Part shown: one piece after another, positions 35,446 through 42,405 of the stretch | Numbering within the stretch: the stretch's first letter is position 1 | How the letters are laid out: the number at the start of each line of letters is the position of its first letter | NCBI GenBank assembly: GCA_045046905.1 | Contig: JASFYU010000030.1 | Location: 1 to 48,041, forward strand | Source: JASFYU01 sp045046905 | GTDB taxonomy: Bacteria > Bacteroidota > Bacteroidia > Flavobacteriales > Flavobacteriaceae | Direction: 5' to 3' | DNA: 48,041 bases | The notes under the pieces: model-generated | What the model saw: the letters and a program-made list of their open reading frames with translations, nothing else | Databases searched by the model: none | What the model was told of the DNA's origin: nothing | Made by a program: the position numbers and the translations under genes

Positions 35446-36456
35446 ATGGAAAAAATAAAAGTAGCATTGATCGGATCAGGATTTATAGCGGACTATCATG
35501 CCCGCGGACTACTGGCTATTCCCCATGTAGAAATGGTAGCCGTGGTATCCAAGAATATTGATAATGCGAAAAAATTTGCTCTTAAATACAAGATTAAAGA
35601 TGCCTTCGATACTATTTCATCTATTCTCAAGAATGATGAAATCGATGCGGTAATCATCAGTACTCCAAATCATTTACACGCTCCACAGACCATTGAGTTC
35701 TTAAAGACCGCCAAAGATGTTTTTCTTGAAAAACCAATGGGAATGAATGCAGAAGAAGGCAAACAGATTACCAAAGTTGCAAAAGAACACAATCAACTGG
35801 TTATGCTTGGCCATATGTGGCGATTTGATGCCGATACAAACTATATCAAAAACAGCATTGAATCTGGCAAACTCGGTAAAATTTTCAAGACCAAGGCCTA
35901 CGGTATCCATGAAAATTGGGGCCCCTCGGGTTGGTTTACAAAAAAAGAATTGGCAGGCGGCGGTGCTTTAGCAGATATGGGAGTACACGCCATTGATACC
36001 ACAAGATATCTTATTGGCGACCCAAAACCGATTAAAGTATACGCTAGGATAGCCACACATTTTGGCGATTATGATGTAGATGATACTGCAATAATACATA
36101 TTACATGGGACAATGGTGTAGAAAGTAGCATTGAAAGTGGTTGGTGGCATCCCCATATGGATGGCCCCGAAGCAAGCTCAGGAATATTTGGCACAAAAGG
36201 CTATGCAAGTCTTTTCCCCACCTTTTTAAAACTAAAAAAAGGCGAAGAAGATTCGGAAAAGATTATCCCAGACTTGCCCAAAAGAGAAGATCATTGTGAT
36301 CAAATCATCTATACCAGACAAATGGAACACTTTGTGGCCTGTATAAAAAACAGAAAACAACCGAATCCGGGTTTGTTAGAAGGGCAGATTGTGATGAACA
36401 TTGTAGACGCCGCCTATGAATCGGCAAGAACCGGAGAAGTTGTTAATCTAAAATAG
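35446..36456 (+). CDS. Cytoplasmic Gfo/Idh/MocA-family dehydrogenase
   Basis: 336 residues from the ATG at 35446. A TTG 21 bases upstream is rejected because residue 1 of the shorter form sits right before the Rossmann strand KIKVALIGSGFIADYHA. EKPMGMNAEEGK holds the catalytic Lys, and GGGALADMGVHAIDTTRYLIGD carries the Asp/His of the active site. No signal peptide. NAD(P)-dependent sugar or cyclitol dehydrogenase. Located 24 bases behind the DegT gene and ahead of an aldolase-family gene. It probably oxidises (or reduces) the sugar processed by the aminotransferase. Exact substrate unknown. Confidence 0.92.
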   Translation: MEKIKVALIGSGFIADYHARGLLAIPHVEMVAVVSKNIDNAKKFALKYKIKDAFDTISSILKNDEIDAVIISTPNHLHAPQTIEFLKTAKDVFLEKPMGMNAEEGKQITKVAKEHNQLVMLGHMWRFDADTNYIKNSIESGKLGKIFKTKAYGIHENWGPSGWFTKKELAGGGALADMGVHAIDTTRYLIGDPKPIKVYARIATHFGDYDVDDTAIIHITWDNGVESSIESGWWHPHMDGPEASSGIFGTKGYASLFPTFLKLKKGEEDSEKIIPDLPKREDHCDQIIYTRQMEHFVACIKNRKQPNPGLLEGQIVMNIVDAAYESARTGEVVNLK

Positions 36457-36467
36457 TGCTTGTCGAA

Positions 36468-36538
36468 AATAAACTAGCTCGGGGCAAGTCTGCCTACCGC
36501 AGGCATCGAGGCATTAAGCCCACTAGTGGAAATTAAAA
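36468..36538 (+). repeat. Interspersed element, subtype A (short form)
   Basis: CTCGGGGCAAGTCTGCCTACCGCAGGCATCGAGGCATTAA joins directly to the core GCCCACTAGTGGAAATTAAAA, without the middle ATTTCGA block. It ends 21 bases before the start of the aldolase-family gene. Confidence 0.75.
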
Positions 36539-36558
36539 CCAATACTAATACATACTAT

Positions 36559-37248
36559 ATGAAACCAATTGTACAAATCTCATTAGACCTTACTAATATT
36601 GACGAAGCATTAGAAACGGCCGCAATGGCCTTACGGGCAGGAGTAGATTGGCTTGAAGCAGGAACACCGCTCATCTTGGCAGAAGGTTTGCACGGGGTAA
36701 AAAAGTTAAGAGAAGCTTTCCCCGGCATACCAATTGTAGCCGATCTTAAAACCATGGACGGAGGGTATCTCGAGGCAGAGATGATGGCAAAGGCAGGTGC
36801 GACCCATGTAGTGGTCATGGCTAGGGCACATGCAGAAACTATAAAGGTTGTTGTACAGGCAGGAAAAGATTATGGTGTAAAAGTAATGGGCGATAATCTG
36901 GGTTGCCCAGATATGGTCGAGGGCGCAAAGTGGCTCGAAGACTTGGGCTGTGATTATATTATTCACCATATTGGTTATGATGAACGCCGCGGTATTGCTG
37001 CACAAGGCCTAAAAATGCCAAGTCCGATGGATCAGCTCAAAGAAATTGTCGAGGCAGTGAACGTTCCTGTTCAGGCCGTAGGCGGACTAAGCCTAGAACA
37101 GGCAATACAATGTCCTGAAATAGGCGCCCCCATGGTAGTCTTGGGTGCTCCTTTGACCATAGATGCCGATTCATTCAAAACAGCCGATGGCGACCTTGAA
37201 AGCTCATTGCGATTGATCTGTCAAAAAATACACGCCTACGCAGGGTAA
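36559..37248 (+). CDS. HUMPS-family aldolase/decarboxylase (hexulose-6-phosphate synthase / 3-keto-gulonate-6-P decarboxylase type)
   Basis: 229 residues from the ATG at 36559; an upstream start would fall in the repeat. It is a TIM barrel of the OMP-decarboxylase suprafamily. Metal- and substrate-binding residues are visible: Asp10 (QISLD), Glu33 (WLEAGTP), and Asp62, Lys64 and Asp67 in VADLKTMDGG. His136 is present, but the Arg that 3-keto-L-gulonate-6-phosphate decarboxylases carry three residues later is Gly here, so it is closer to hexulose-6-phosphate synthase. No phospho-3-hexuloisomerase partner is encoded nearby, so formaldehyde fixation is unlikely. A retro-aldol or decarboxylation step on an oxidised sugar phosphate fits better (inference). 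Confidence 0.88.
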   Translation: MKPIVQISLDLTNIDEALETAAMALRAGVDWLEAGTPLILAEGLHGVKKLREAFPGIPIVADLKTMDGGYLEAEMMAKAGATHVVVMARAHAETIKVVVQAGKDYGVKVMGDNLGCPDMVEGAKWLEDLGCDYIIHHIGYDERRGIAAQGLKMPSPMDQLKEIVEAVNVPVQAVGGLSLEQAIQCPEIGAPMVVLGAPLTIDADSFKTADGDLESSLRLICQKIHAYAG

Positions 37249-37249
37249 A

Positions 37250-37394
37250 TACACTAGCTCGGGGCAAGCCTGCCTTTGCCGTCAGGCAGGCCCAAGAGGC
37301 ATTGAAAAAATAACTAATTTTATATTTCGGGGCAAGCTCGGCCTTTCTGCCGATTCTTATCGAAGTATTAAACCCACTTGTGGGAATAAATAAA
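37250..37394 (+). repeat. Interspersed two-hairpin element, subtype A (long form)
   Basis: CTCGGGGCAAGCCTGCCTTTGCCGTCAGGCAGGCCCAAGAGGCATT, then ATATTTCGGGGCAAGCTCGGCC, TTATCGAAGTATT and the core AAACCCACTTGTGGGAATAAA. It fills the whole space between the aldolase-family and MDR genes and ends 5 bases before the MDR start codon. Confidence 0.8.
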
Positions 37395-37399
37395 AGCAA

Positions 37400-38425
37400 A
37401 TGAAATCTATAGCCGTTGTTAATTTTGCTCCCGAAAAGGGAAGCGTAGAGATTAGAGAAATATCAAAACCAACCATTGGTGAGGAAGATGTGTTGTTAGA
37501 AGTAGTTAATGTAGGCGTATGTGGTAGTGACCTGCACCAATGGACCTCAGATCATAGTTGGCCAGTGAATTACCCGGTCGTTTTAGGACATGAATTCGGA
37601 GGCCATATCATCGAACTAGGAAGTAGAGTCAAAGACTGGAAAGAGGGTGATAGAGTAGTCAGTGAAACTGCCGCAGTAATCGACACCAACAATCCAATGT
37701 CAAGACAAGGCCTTTATAACCTTGACCCGACCAGAAAGGGATTTGGCTACGGCGTAAATGGTGCCATGACGCGTTTTGTTCGCGTACCGGCAAGATGCCT
37801 GCACAGAGTTCCTGAGAACCTACCTTTTGAGCAAGCCTGTTTGACCGAGCCTTGCTCGGTAGCCTATAATGCCGTAGTCGTAAATTCACGAATAAAACCT
37901 GGCGATAGGGTTATTGTCCTTGGGCCTGGAACTATAGGAATTCTATGTGCTGCAATGGCCAAGTTATGTGGCGCTGATGTTGCCATTGTAGGACTGGAAG
38001 CTGACCGGGGCCGATTAGAAATTGCCCAGCAATATGGTTGTGACGGTATTGTTGGAGATGCGACTGAATGGGCGAATAAAAGAGATGGCCTTGGTGTTGA
38101 TTGTATTATCGATGCTGCTGGCGTGAGTGCTACCTTGCAATTGGCCCTAAAGCTTGTACGCCCGAACGGACATATTACAAAAGTCGGTTGGGGCCCCAAA
38201 CCCCTAAACTTTTCATTAGATGCCCTAGTACAGAAAAACGTCACCTTACAGGGAAGTTTTAGCCATAACTGGCCCATTTGGGAAAAAGTTCTTGCTCTTT
38301 TGGCTTCCGGAACTTTAGACGTCAACCCAATTATTGGCGGAGTGTGGACATTCTCAGACTGGCATGAAGCTTTTGAACAAATGCATACAGGAAAAGTGGT
38401 TAAAAGTGTCTTAAAGCCAAATTAA
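37400..38425 (+). CDS. Zinc-dependent MDR sugar/polyol dehydrogenase
   Basis: 341 residues. GroES-like catalytic domain with zinc ligands Cys41 (GVCGSDLH), His64-Glu65 (GHEFGGH) and Glu150 (TEPCSVA), and a Rossmann domain with VIVLGPGTIGILCAAMAKLCGA. The lobe that normally carries four structural-zinc cysteines reads ETAAVIDTNNPMSRQGLYNL, with none of them, so only the catalytic zinc is expected. It resembles sorbitol, L-idonate or threonine dehydrogenases. It probably oxidises a sugar or polyol hydroxyl in the catabolic route. Followed after 5 bases by the SDR gene, in one operon. Confidence 0.92.
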   Translation: MKSIAVVNFAPEKGSVEIREISKPTIGEEDVLLEVVNVGVCGSDLHQWTSDHSWPVNYPVVLGHEFGGHIIELGSRVKDWKEGDRVVSETAAVIDTNNPMSRQGLYNLDPTRKGFGYGVNGAMTRFVRVPARCLHRVPENLPFEQACLTEPCSVAYNAVVVNSRIKPGDRVIVLGPGTIGILCAAMAKLCGADVAIVGLEADRGRLEIAQQYGCDGIVGDATEWANKRDGLGVDCIIDAAGVSATLQLALKLVRPNGHITKVGWGPKPLNFSLDALVQKNVTLQGSFSHNWPIWEKVLALLASGTLDVNPIIGGVWTFSDWHEAFEQMHTGKVVKSVLKPN

Positions 38426-38430
38426 ATCAT

Positions 38431-39231
38431 ATGCGCCTGAACAATAAAGTCATATTAATTACAGGAGGATATACGGGCATAGGCCGTGCAATCGCTACCT
38501 ATTGCGTAAAAGAAGGGGCGAAAGTAATTGTTAACGGCTTGCGGAAAGAATTGGGCGAATCACTAGTTAAAGAATTGGGAGCCACCAAGGCCCATAGTTT
38601 AACGCTAGATATAACAGAAACTTCGGCTCCTGAAACATTGGTCAAAGAAGCCATTTCTAAATTCGGAAAGCTCGATGCCGTGGTAAATAATGCTGCGATG
38701 ATTGCATCCTCTGACATTAGCACCTCCAACAAGGAATTTATGCAAAAAATATTGGCCATAAATACACTTGCTCCTCTCGCTATAATTCAAGCTGCCCTAC
38801 CCCATTTGACTAAAGCAAAAGGCTGTGTATTGAACATTGGTTCAATCAATGCCTGGTGCGGCGAGCCAGACCTCTTAGGCTATAGCATTTCAAAAGGGGC
38901 ATTGATGACGATGAGCAGAAATCTCGGAGACAGTCTGTTTCGTGACAATGGCGTACGCGTCAATCAAATCAATCCGGGATGGGTGCTAACGGAACAGGAA
39001 AAATTAAATAAACGTGAACAAGGTATGAAAGACGACTGGTTCAAGGAGCTACCTACTATTTTTGCCCCTGCCAAACGTATTTTTTTACCTGAAGAAATCG
39101 CCGCCGCCGCCGTACACCTCCTTTCAGACGAGAGTGGCCCCGTAAGCGGGCAAATTATAGAATTAGAACAATTTCCTATGATTGGGCGTAACCCCCCCAA
39201 GAATTGGGAAGGTTCGCATAAAAAAAAGTAA
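38431..39231 (+). CDS. SDR-family sugar dehydrogenase/reductase
   Basis: 266 residues, classical SDR. Cofactor motif TGGYTGIGRA, NNAA at about 90, catalytic Ser in NIGSINAW and Tyr/Lys in YSISK; INPGWVLTE follows. The tail after the usual SDR end carries a short Lys-rich extension (GSHKKK). Located 5 bases after the MDR gene, likely co-translated. An NAD(P)-dependent oxidation or reduction of a sugar intermediate is the natural role. No specific enzyme recognised. Confidence 0.92.
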   Translation: MRLNNKVILITGGYTGIGRAIATYCVKEGAKVIVNGLRKELGESLVKELGATKAHSLTLDITETSAPETLVKEAISKFGKLDAVVNNAAMIASSDISTSNKEFMQKILAINTLAPLAIIQAALPHLTKAKGCVLNIGSINAWCGEPDLLGYSISKGALMTMSRNLGDSLFRDNGVRVNQINPGWVLTEQEKLNKREQGMKDDWFKELPTIFAPAKRIFLPEEIAAAAVHLLSDESGPVSGQIIELEQFPMIGRNPPKNWEGSHKKK

Positions 39232-39250
39232 AAAGAAATTAACCTAACCC

Positions 39251-39303
39251 ATTTCTGTGCATAAAGCATCGAATTGTTAACTAAACCCACTAGTGGGAAA
39301 ACA
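39251..39303 (+). repeat. Right half of subtype A element
   Basis: ATTTCTGTGCATAAAGCATCGA is a decayed middle block, followed by the perfect core AAACCCACTAGTGGGAAAAC (palindrome at 39286-39297). It ends 4 bases before the ATG of the isomerase gene. Confidence 0.65.
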
Positions 39304-39307
39304 AAAT

Positions 39308-40204
39308 ATGCCAAAATTAGCTGTATTTCCAAAAGCATTCATGCAAGAGTTATGTAAAGATGGAACAATGAAAGTTTCTGAATGGATTGATCTAGCCGTG
39401 CAACTCGATATCGATGGTATCGAGTGGTATGCAGGTTTTTTAGAAATGGCCGACACCGCGAACTGGCCGATCTTTAGAAAACAGGTCGAAAGTCACGGTA
39501 TGGTGATTCCTATGCTCTGCTGCTCTCCAGACTTTACGCATCCGGATGCCTCTTTTCGAGAAAAGGAAATCGAAAAACAAAAACACTGGATTCAAATGAC
39601 CCATGTTCTAGGTGGCTCCTATTGCAGAGTGCTATCTGGGCAACGTCGCCCTGAACTCACTATGGAGCAAGGTGTTGATTTTGCTGCCGAATGTATTAAG
39701 GCCTGTTTGCCTCTTGCCCAAGAATTGGGTATCACATTGATTTTGGAAAACCATTATAAGGATGATTTTTGGGAATACCCTGAATTCGCCCAACAAATGG
39801 ATGTTTTCTGCAAATTGGTAGATAAAATCGACCATCCTAATTTTGGTGTCAACTATGACCCCAGCAATACCTTTCTCGCCGGTGAAGACCCATTAGAATT
39901 GTTGTATCGCGTTTCAGACAAGGTAGTGACCATGCACGCCAGTGACCGGTATCTTATCGAAGGCACTATTGAGGACCTACGTAAAGAAGAAGGCGGAGCA
40001 GTAGGTTACGCCAAAAGACTAAGCCATGGTGAAATAGGAAAGGGACTTAACGATTATGATGCCATTTTTTCGGAATTAAAACGAGTTGGATTCGATGGTT
40101 GGATTAGTATCGAAGATGGTGTAGACGGCATGGATCAATTAGAACGAAGCGTAAGTTTTGTACGAAAGAAAATCGCCCAGTATTGGCCTGATTTTAAAGA
40201 GTGA
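39308..40204 (+). CDS. Sugar phosphate isomerase/epimerase (AP-endonuclease-2 TIM barrel)
   Basis: 298 residues from the ATG at 39308; a GTG in the repeat core is rejected. Xylose-isomerase-like TIM barrel: DGIEWYAGFLEMAD, the metal-site Glu in ITLILENHYKDDF, NFGVNYDPSNTFLAGEDPLELL, VVTMHASDRYLIEG (metal His) and the terminal Glu in GWISIEDGVDGMDQLERS. It uses a divalent metal to isomerise or epimerise a keto-sugar or related compound. Last gene of the plus-strand catabolic cluster. Similar proteins accompany Gfo/Idh/MocA enzymes in 3-keto-sugar and inositol routes. Confidence 0.92.
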   Translation: MPKLAVFPKAFMQELCKDGTMKVSEWIDLAVQLDIDGIEWYAGFLEMADTANWPIFRKQVESHGMVIPMLCCSPDFTHPDASFREKEIEKQKHWIQMTHVLGGSYCRVLSGQRRPELTMEQGVDFAAECIKACLPLAQELGITLILENHYKDDFWEYPEFAQQMDVFCKLVDKIDHPNFGVNYDPSNTFLAGEDPLELLYRVSDKVVTMHASDRYLIEGTIEDLRKEEGGAVGYAKRLSHGEIGKGLNDYDAIFSELKRVGFDGWISIEDGVDGMDQLERSVSFVRKKIAQYWPDFKE

Positions 40205-40243
40205 TGTCACTGTATTTAATGTTGCCTTTTACTAGACGAACCT

Positions 40244-40276
40244 TACAAATAGTTCTTTATTCGAGAACTATTTGTA
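40244..40276. promoter_or_regulatory. Palindromic operator of the higBA promoter
   Basis: Perfect inverted repeat TACAAATAGTTCT (40244-40256) and AGAACTATTTGTA (40264-40276), 7-base spacer. It overlaps the -33 region and touches the -7 box of higB, as expected for binding by the antitoxin or the HigBA complex. No T-run follows, so a terminator is less likely. Confidence 0.7.
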
Positions 40277-40282
40277 TATTTG
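40275..40282 (+). promoter_or_regulatory. -7 box of higB
   Basis: TATATTTG matches TAnnTTTG exactly. It lies 17 bases upstream of the ATG and partly within the palindrome, so repressor binding would block RNA polymerase. Confidence 0.65.
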
Positions 40283-40298
40283 CATCATAATTGAGCCT

Positions 40299-40595
40299 AT
40301 GAAACGAATAATTGCTAAAAGCACGCTTAGGCAATTTTGGGAAAAACACAATGACTCTGAACAGTACCTCAAAACTTGGCACGACACCGTCAAGAATTCG
40401 AAATGGAATTCCCCAAACGATGTCAAACAGACATACATAAACGCAAGTATTCTAAAAAATGGTCGGGTAGTTTTCAATATCAAAGGAAACTCATATCGAC
40501 TGATCGTCAAGTTCAACTATCACAAACAATGGGCATTCATACGATTTATAGGCACACACGCTGAATATGACAAAATTAATGCAGACGAAATATAA
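40299..40595 (+). CDS. higB: HigB-family mRNA interferase toxin
   Basis: 98 residues from the ATG at 40299, fixed by its -7 box. It has the RelE-like HigB fold: MKRIIAKSTLRQFWEKH at the N-terminus, WNSPNDVKQTY, ASILKNGRVVFNIKGNSYRL and the C-terminal VKFNYHKQWAFIRFIGTHAEYDKI, the signature of the E. coli HigB type. Ribosome-dependent mRNA cleavage is known for the family; basic and His residues near GTHAEYD are the usual active-site region. Toxin-before-antitoxin order is as in other hig operons, but 144 bases containing a dispersed repeat separate it from higA. Confidence 0.92.
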   Translation: MKRIIAKSTLRQFWEKHNDSEQYLKTWHDTVKNSKWNSPNDVKQTYINASILKNGRVVFNIKGNSYRLIVKFNYHKQWAFIRFIGTHAEYDKINADEI

Positions 40596-40640
40596 TTTTT
40601 TTTCAAAGTTGTGAATTGCTTTCAGTTTATAGTACCGGAG

Positions 40641-40731
40641 TAAACTACCTCGATGCAAGCCTGCCTGCGGTAGTCAGGCATCGGGGTACCTGCCGGCATA
40701 GGCAGGTTAAACCCACTGGTGAGAATAAAAG
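40641..40731 (+). repeat. Subtype A element inserted between higB and higA
   Basis: CCTCGATGCAAGCCTGCCTGCGGTAGTCAGGCATCGGGG forms the left hairpin, then CTGCCGGCATAGGCAG and the core TTAAACCCACTGGTGAGAATAAAAGG (one mismatch in the palindrome). It ends 8 bases before the higA start. Confidence 0.8.
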
Positions 40732-40739
40732 GAAAAACT

Positions 40740-41108
40740 ATGGAATTAAAACCGATTAAAACAGATTCTGATTACAGAAAGGCACTTAAACGTCTCGATG
40801 TGATTTTTGATGCTCTTACCGATACCAACGAAGGAGACGAGGCAGAAATTTTATCCCTACTTATCGAACATTACGAAAACGAACATTACCCAATTCATGC
40901 CCCGGATCCTATCGAAGCTATAAAAATTCGAATGGAAGAACTGAATCTCAAGCAAAAAGATTTGATTGGAGTAATTGGGGGAAAAAGCAGAGTCTCCGAA
41001 ATTTTAAATAAAAAGAAAACACTAACAGTTGGTATGATAAGAGAATTGGAACACCTTTTACATATTTCCGCTTCTGTGCTTGTGAATAATTATCAACTGG
41101 CGAACTGA
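40740..41108 (+). CDS. higA: HigA-family antitoxin, XRE-type HTH
   Basis: 122 residues from the ATG at 40740; the upstream GTG belongs to the repeat. The N-terminal half is acidic (DALTDTNEGDEAEILSLLIEHYENEHYPI), and the C-terminal half (about 56-115) carries a helix-turn-helix (KIRMEELNLKQKDLIGVIGG, KSRVSEILNKKKTLTVGMI). This is the layout of E. coli HigA. It neutralises HigB and, with it, represses the promoter, probably through the palindrome upstream of higB. Whether it is made from the higB transcript through the intervening repeat or from its own promoter is not visible. Confidence 0.92.
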   Translation: MELKPIKTDSDYRKALKRLDVIFDALTDTNEGDEAEILSLLIEHYENEHYPIHAPDPIEAIKIRMEELNLKQKDLIGVIGGKSRVSEILNKKKTLTVGMIRELEHLLHISASVLVNNYQLAN

Positions 41109-41226
41109 AAAACAAATTCTTAACTGCATATATCCACTATAAATCTACCCTATATTTTAAACCACCCTTAACTAAACTGCTGCACGGTATTTAGGAGAAC
41201 CAACTATTACCGTATACTATTGAACA

Positions 41227-41283
41227 ATATCGTATCATAAATATCGAATATTTATCGAATACAAACGAATCATATCGTATCAT
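41227..41283. promoter_or_regulatory. Repeated ATCG-motif operator region upstream of fic
   Basis: Exact direct repeat ATATCGTATCAT at 41227-41238 and 41272-41283, with two related boxes between (ATATCGAATA at 41241-41250 and TTATCGAATA at 41252-41261). The last copy ends 15 bases before the -7 box, covering the -33 position. Likely binding sites for a regulator, possibly the winged-helix part of the Fic protein itself. Confidence 0.55.
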
Positions 41284-41298
41284 TTTACTAAAAAAGCG

Positions 41299-41306
41299 TA
41301 CCTTCG
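41299..41306 (+). promoter_or_regulatory. -7 box of fic, near-leaderless start
   Basis: TACCTTCG, one mismatch from TAnnTTTG, ends 4 bases before the ATG, so the transcript would be leaderless or nearly so. Confidence 0.4.
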
Positions 41307-41310
41307 TTTC

Positions 41311-42348
41311 ATGGAAAATAGCGCCCATACATTTAAGATAAATATTGACTGGAAACTAATTAAGCTGATTAGTCAGATTGATAGATTTGATGCTTCGTGG
41401 GCAACCATTGAAAAAAAAGAAGGGCAAAGCCTCAAACAGTTGAAATCAATAGCAACCGTTCGGAGCGTTGGTGCCTCGACTAGGATCGAAGGTTCGAAAA
41501 TGTCGGACAAAGAAGTAGAGGTATTACTTAAAGAAATAAATATTACAAAAATTGAAGACAGGGATTCGCAAGAAGTTGTTGGGTATTTTGAAGTACTGGA
41601 CATAATTTCCGATTCTTATAAAACTATTGGAATAAATGAGAGTGCCTTGAAAAATCTACATAATATCTTGCTAAAGCACAGCAAAAAAGATGAATGGCAC
41701 AAAGGGGGTTACAAACAACATAGCAATGCAGTTGAGGCAAAGCTACTGGATGGAACAAAGCAAATACTATTTCAAACAACAGAAGCTGGCCTACCAACAC
41801 AAGATGCAATGAGGCAATTAATCAAGTGGTATGATAATGACAATGAAACCCACCCACTTGTTAAGTTCGCTTTGTTTGCCTATGATTTTGTGAGTATTCA
41901 TCCATTTCAAGATGGTAATGGTAGATTAAGCAGGTTGATTTCTACATTGTTATTATTAAAACACGGATACAAATGGATTCAATACGTAAGTTTTGAGCAT
42001 GAAATTGAAAGTCGGAAAACAGAATACTATCGAGTTTTAAGAGGCTGTCAAGCCCAAAGGCCGAATGAGGATGTAACGGCTTGGATTACCTTTTTCTTTA
42101 GTGCTCTCAGCAACATACAAGAACAATTGATGAAAAAGCTTGAAACAAAAGGAATTGAAACAAAACTATCCCCTAGAGAAAAATCAATTATAACCTTTAT
42201 TGAAAATCATGCAGGTTGCAAATCAGGTGAAATAGCTAAGAAACTAGGTATTCCAAGTCCAACTGTTAAAAGAATTCTTCCTGGGTTGATAGCATTGAAT
42301 TTAATAGAAAAACATGGTATTGGACCTGGAACAAACTACTCAATATAA
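41311..42348 (+). CDS. Fic-domain protein (AMP-transferase) with N-terminal inhibitory motif and C-terminal winged helix
   Basis: 345 residues. The active-site loop HPFQDGNGRLSR (197-208) matches HxFx(D/E)GNGRxxR fully, so transfer of AMP (or another nucleotide) to a hydroxyl side chain is expected. STRIEG (56-61) fits the inhibitory (S/T)xxxE(G/N) motif of class II Fic proteins, whose Glu blocks productive ATP binding until relieved. The last 65 residues (LSPREKSIITFIENHAG, SGEIAKKLGIPSPTVKRILPGL) form a winged helix-turn-helix. A frequent flavobacterial type with an N-terminal Fic_N region. It stands alone behind higBA with its own repeated operator region. Target unknown. Confidence 0.93.
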   Translation: MENSAHTFKINIDWKLIKLISQIDRFDASWATIEKKEGQSLKQLKSIATVRSVGASTRIEGSKMSDKEVEVLLKEINITKIEDRDSQEVVGYFEVLDIISDSYKTIGINESALKNLHNILLKHSKKDEWHKGGYKQHSNAVEAKLLDGTKQILFQTTEAGLPTQDAMRQLIKWYDNDNETHPLVKFALFAYDFVSIHPFQDGNGRLSRLISTLLLLKHGYKWIQYVSFEHEIESRKTEYYRVLRGCQAQRPNEDVTAWITFFFSALSNIQEQLMKKLETKGIETKLSPREKSIITFIENHAGCKSGEIAKKLGIPSPTVKRILPGLIALNLIEKHGIGPGTNYSI

Positions 42349-42363
42349 TAAATTAGACCTGTG

Positions 42364-42398
42364 CCTACCGGTAGGTTAAACTCACTATTCGGAATCAA
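42364..42398. repeat. Degenerate subtype A element between convergent genes
   Basis: The palindrome CCTACCGGTAGG (42364-42375) is followed by TTAAACTCACTATTCGGAATCAAA, a decayed core. It may serve as a terminator between fic and the convergent MaoC gene. Confidence 0.5.
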
Positions 42399-42405
42399 AT
42401 TGGCA

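Noticed and set aside
36559..37248. Formaldehyde-fixing ribulose monophosphate pathway
   Set aside because: No phospho-3-hexuloisomerase or other pathway gene nearby. The context is sugar catabolism.
37864..38325. 153-residue minus-strand frame
   Set aside because: Antisense shadow of the MDR dehydrogenase, whose motifs on the plus strand are complete.
40244..40276. Terminator of the isomerase gene
   Set aside because: The palindrome lacks a T-run and merges into a -7 box at the correct distance from higB, so an operator is more likely, although a dual role cannot be excluded.
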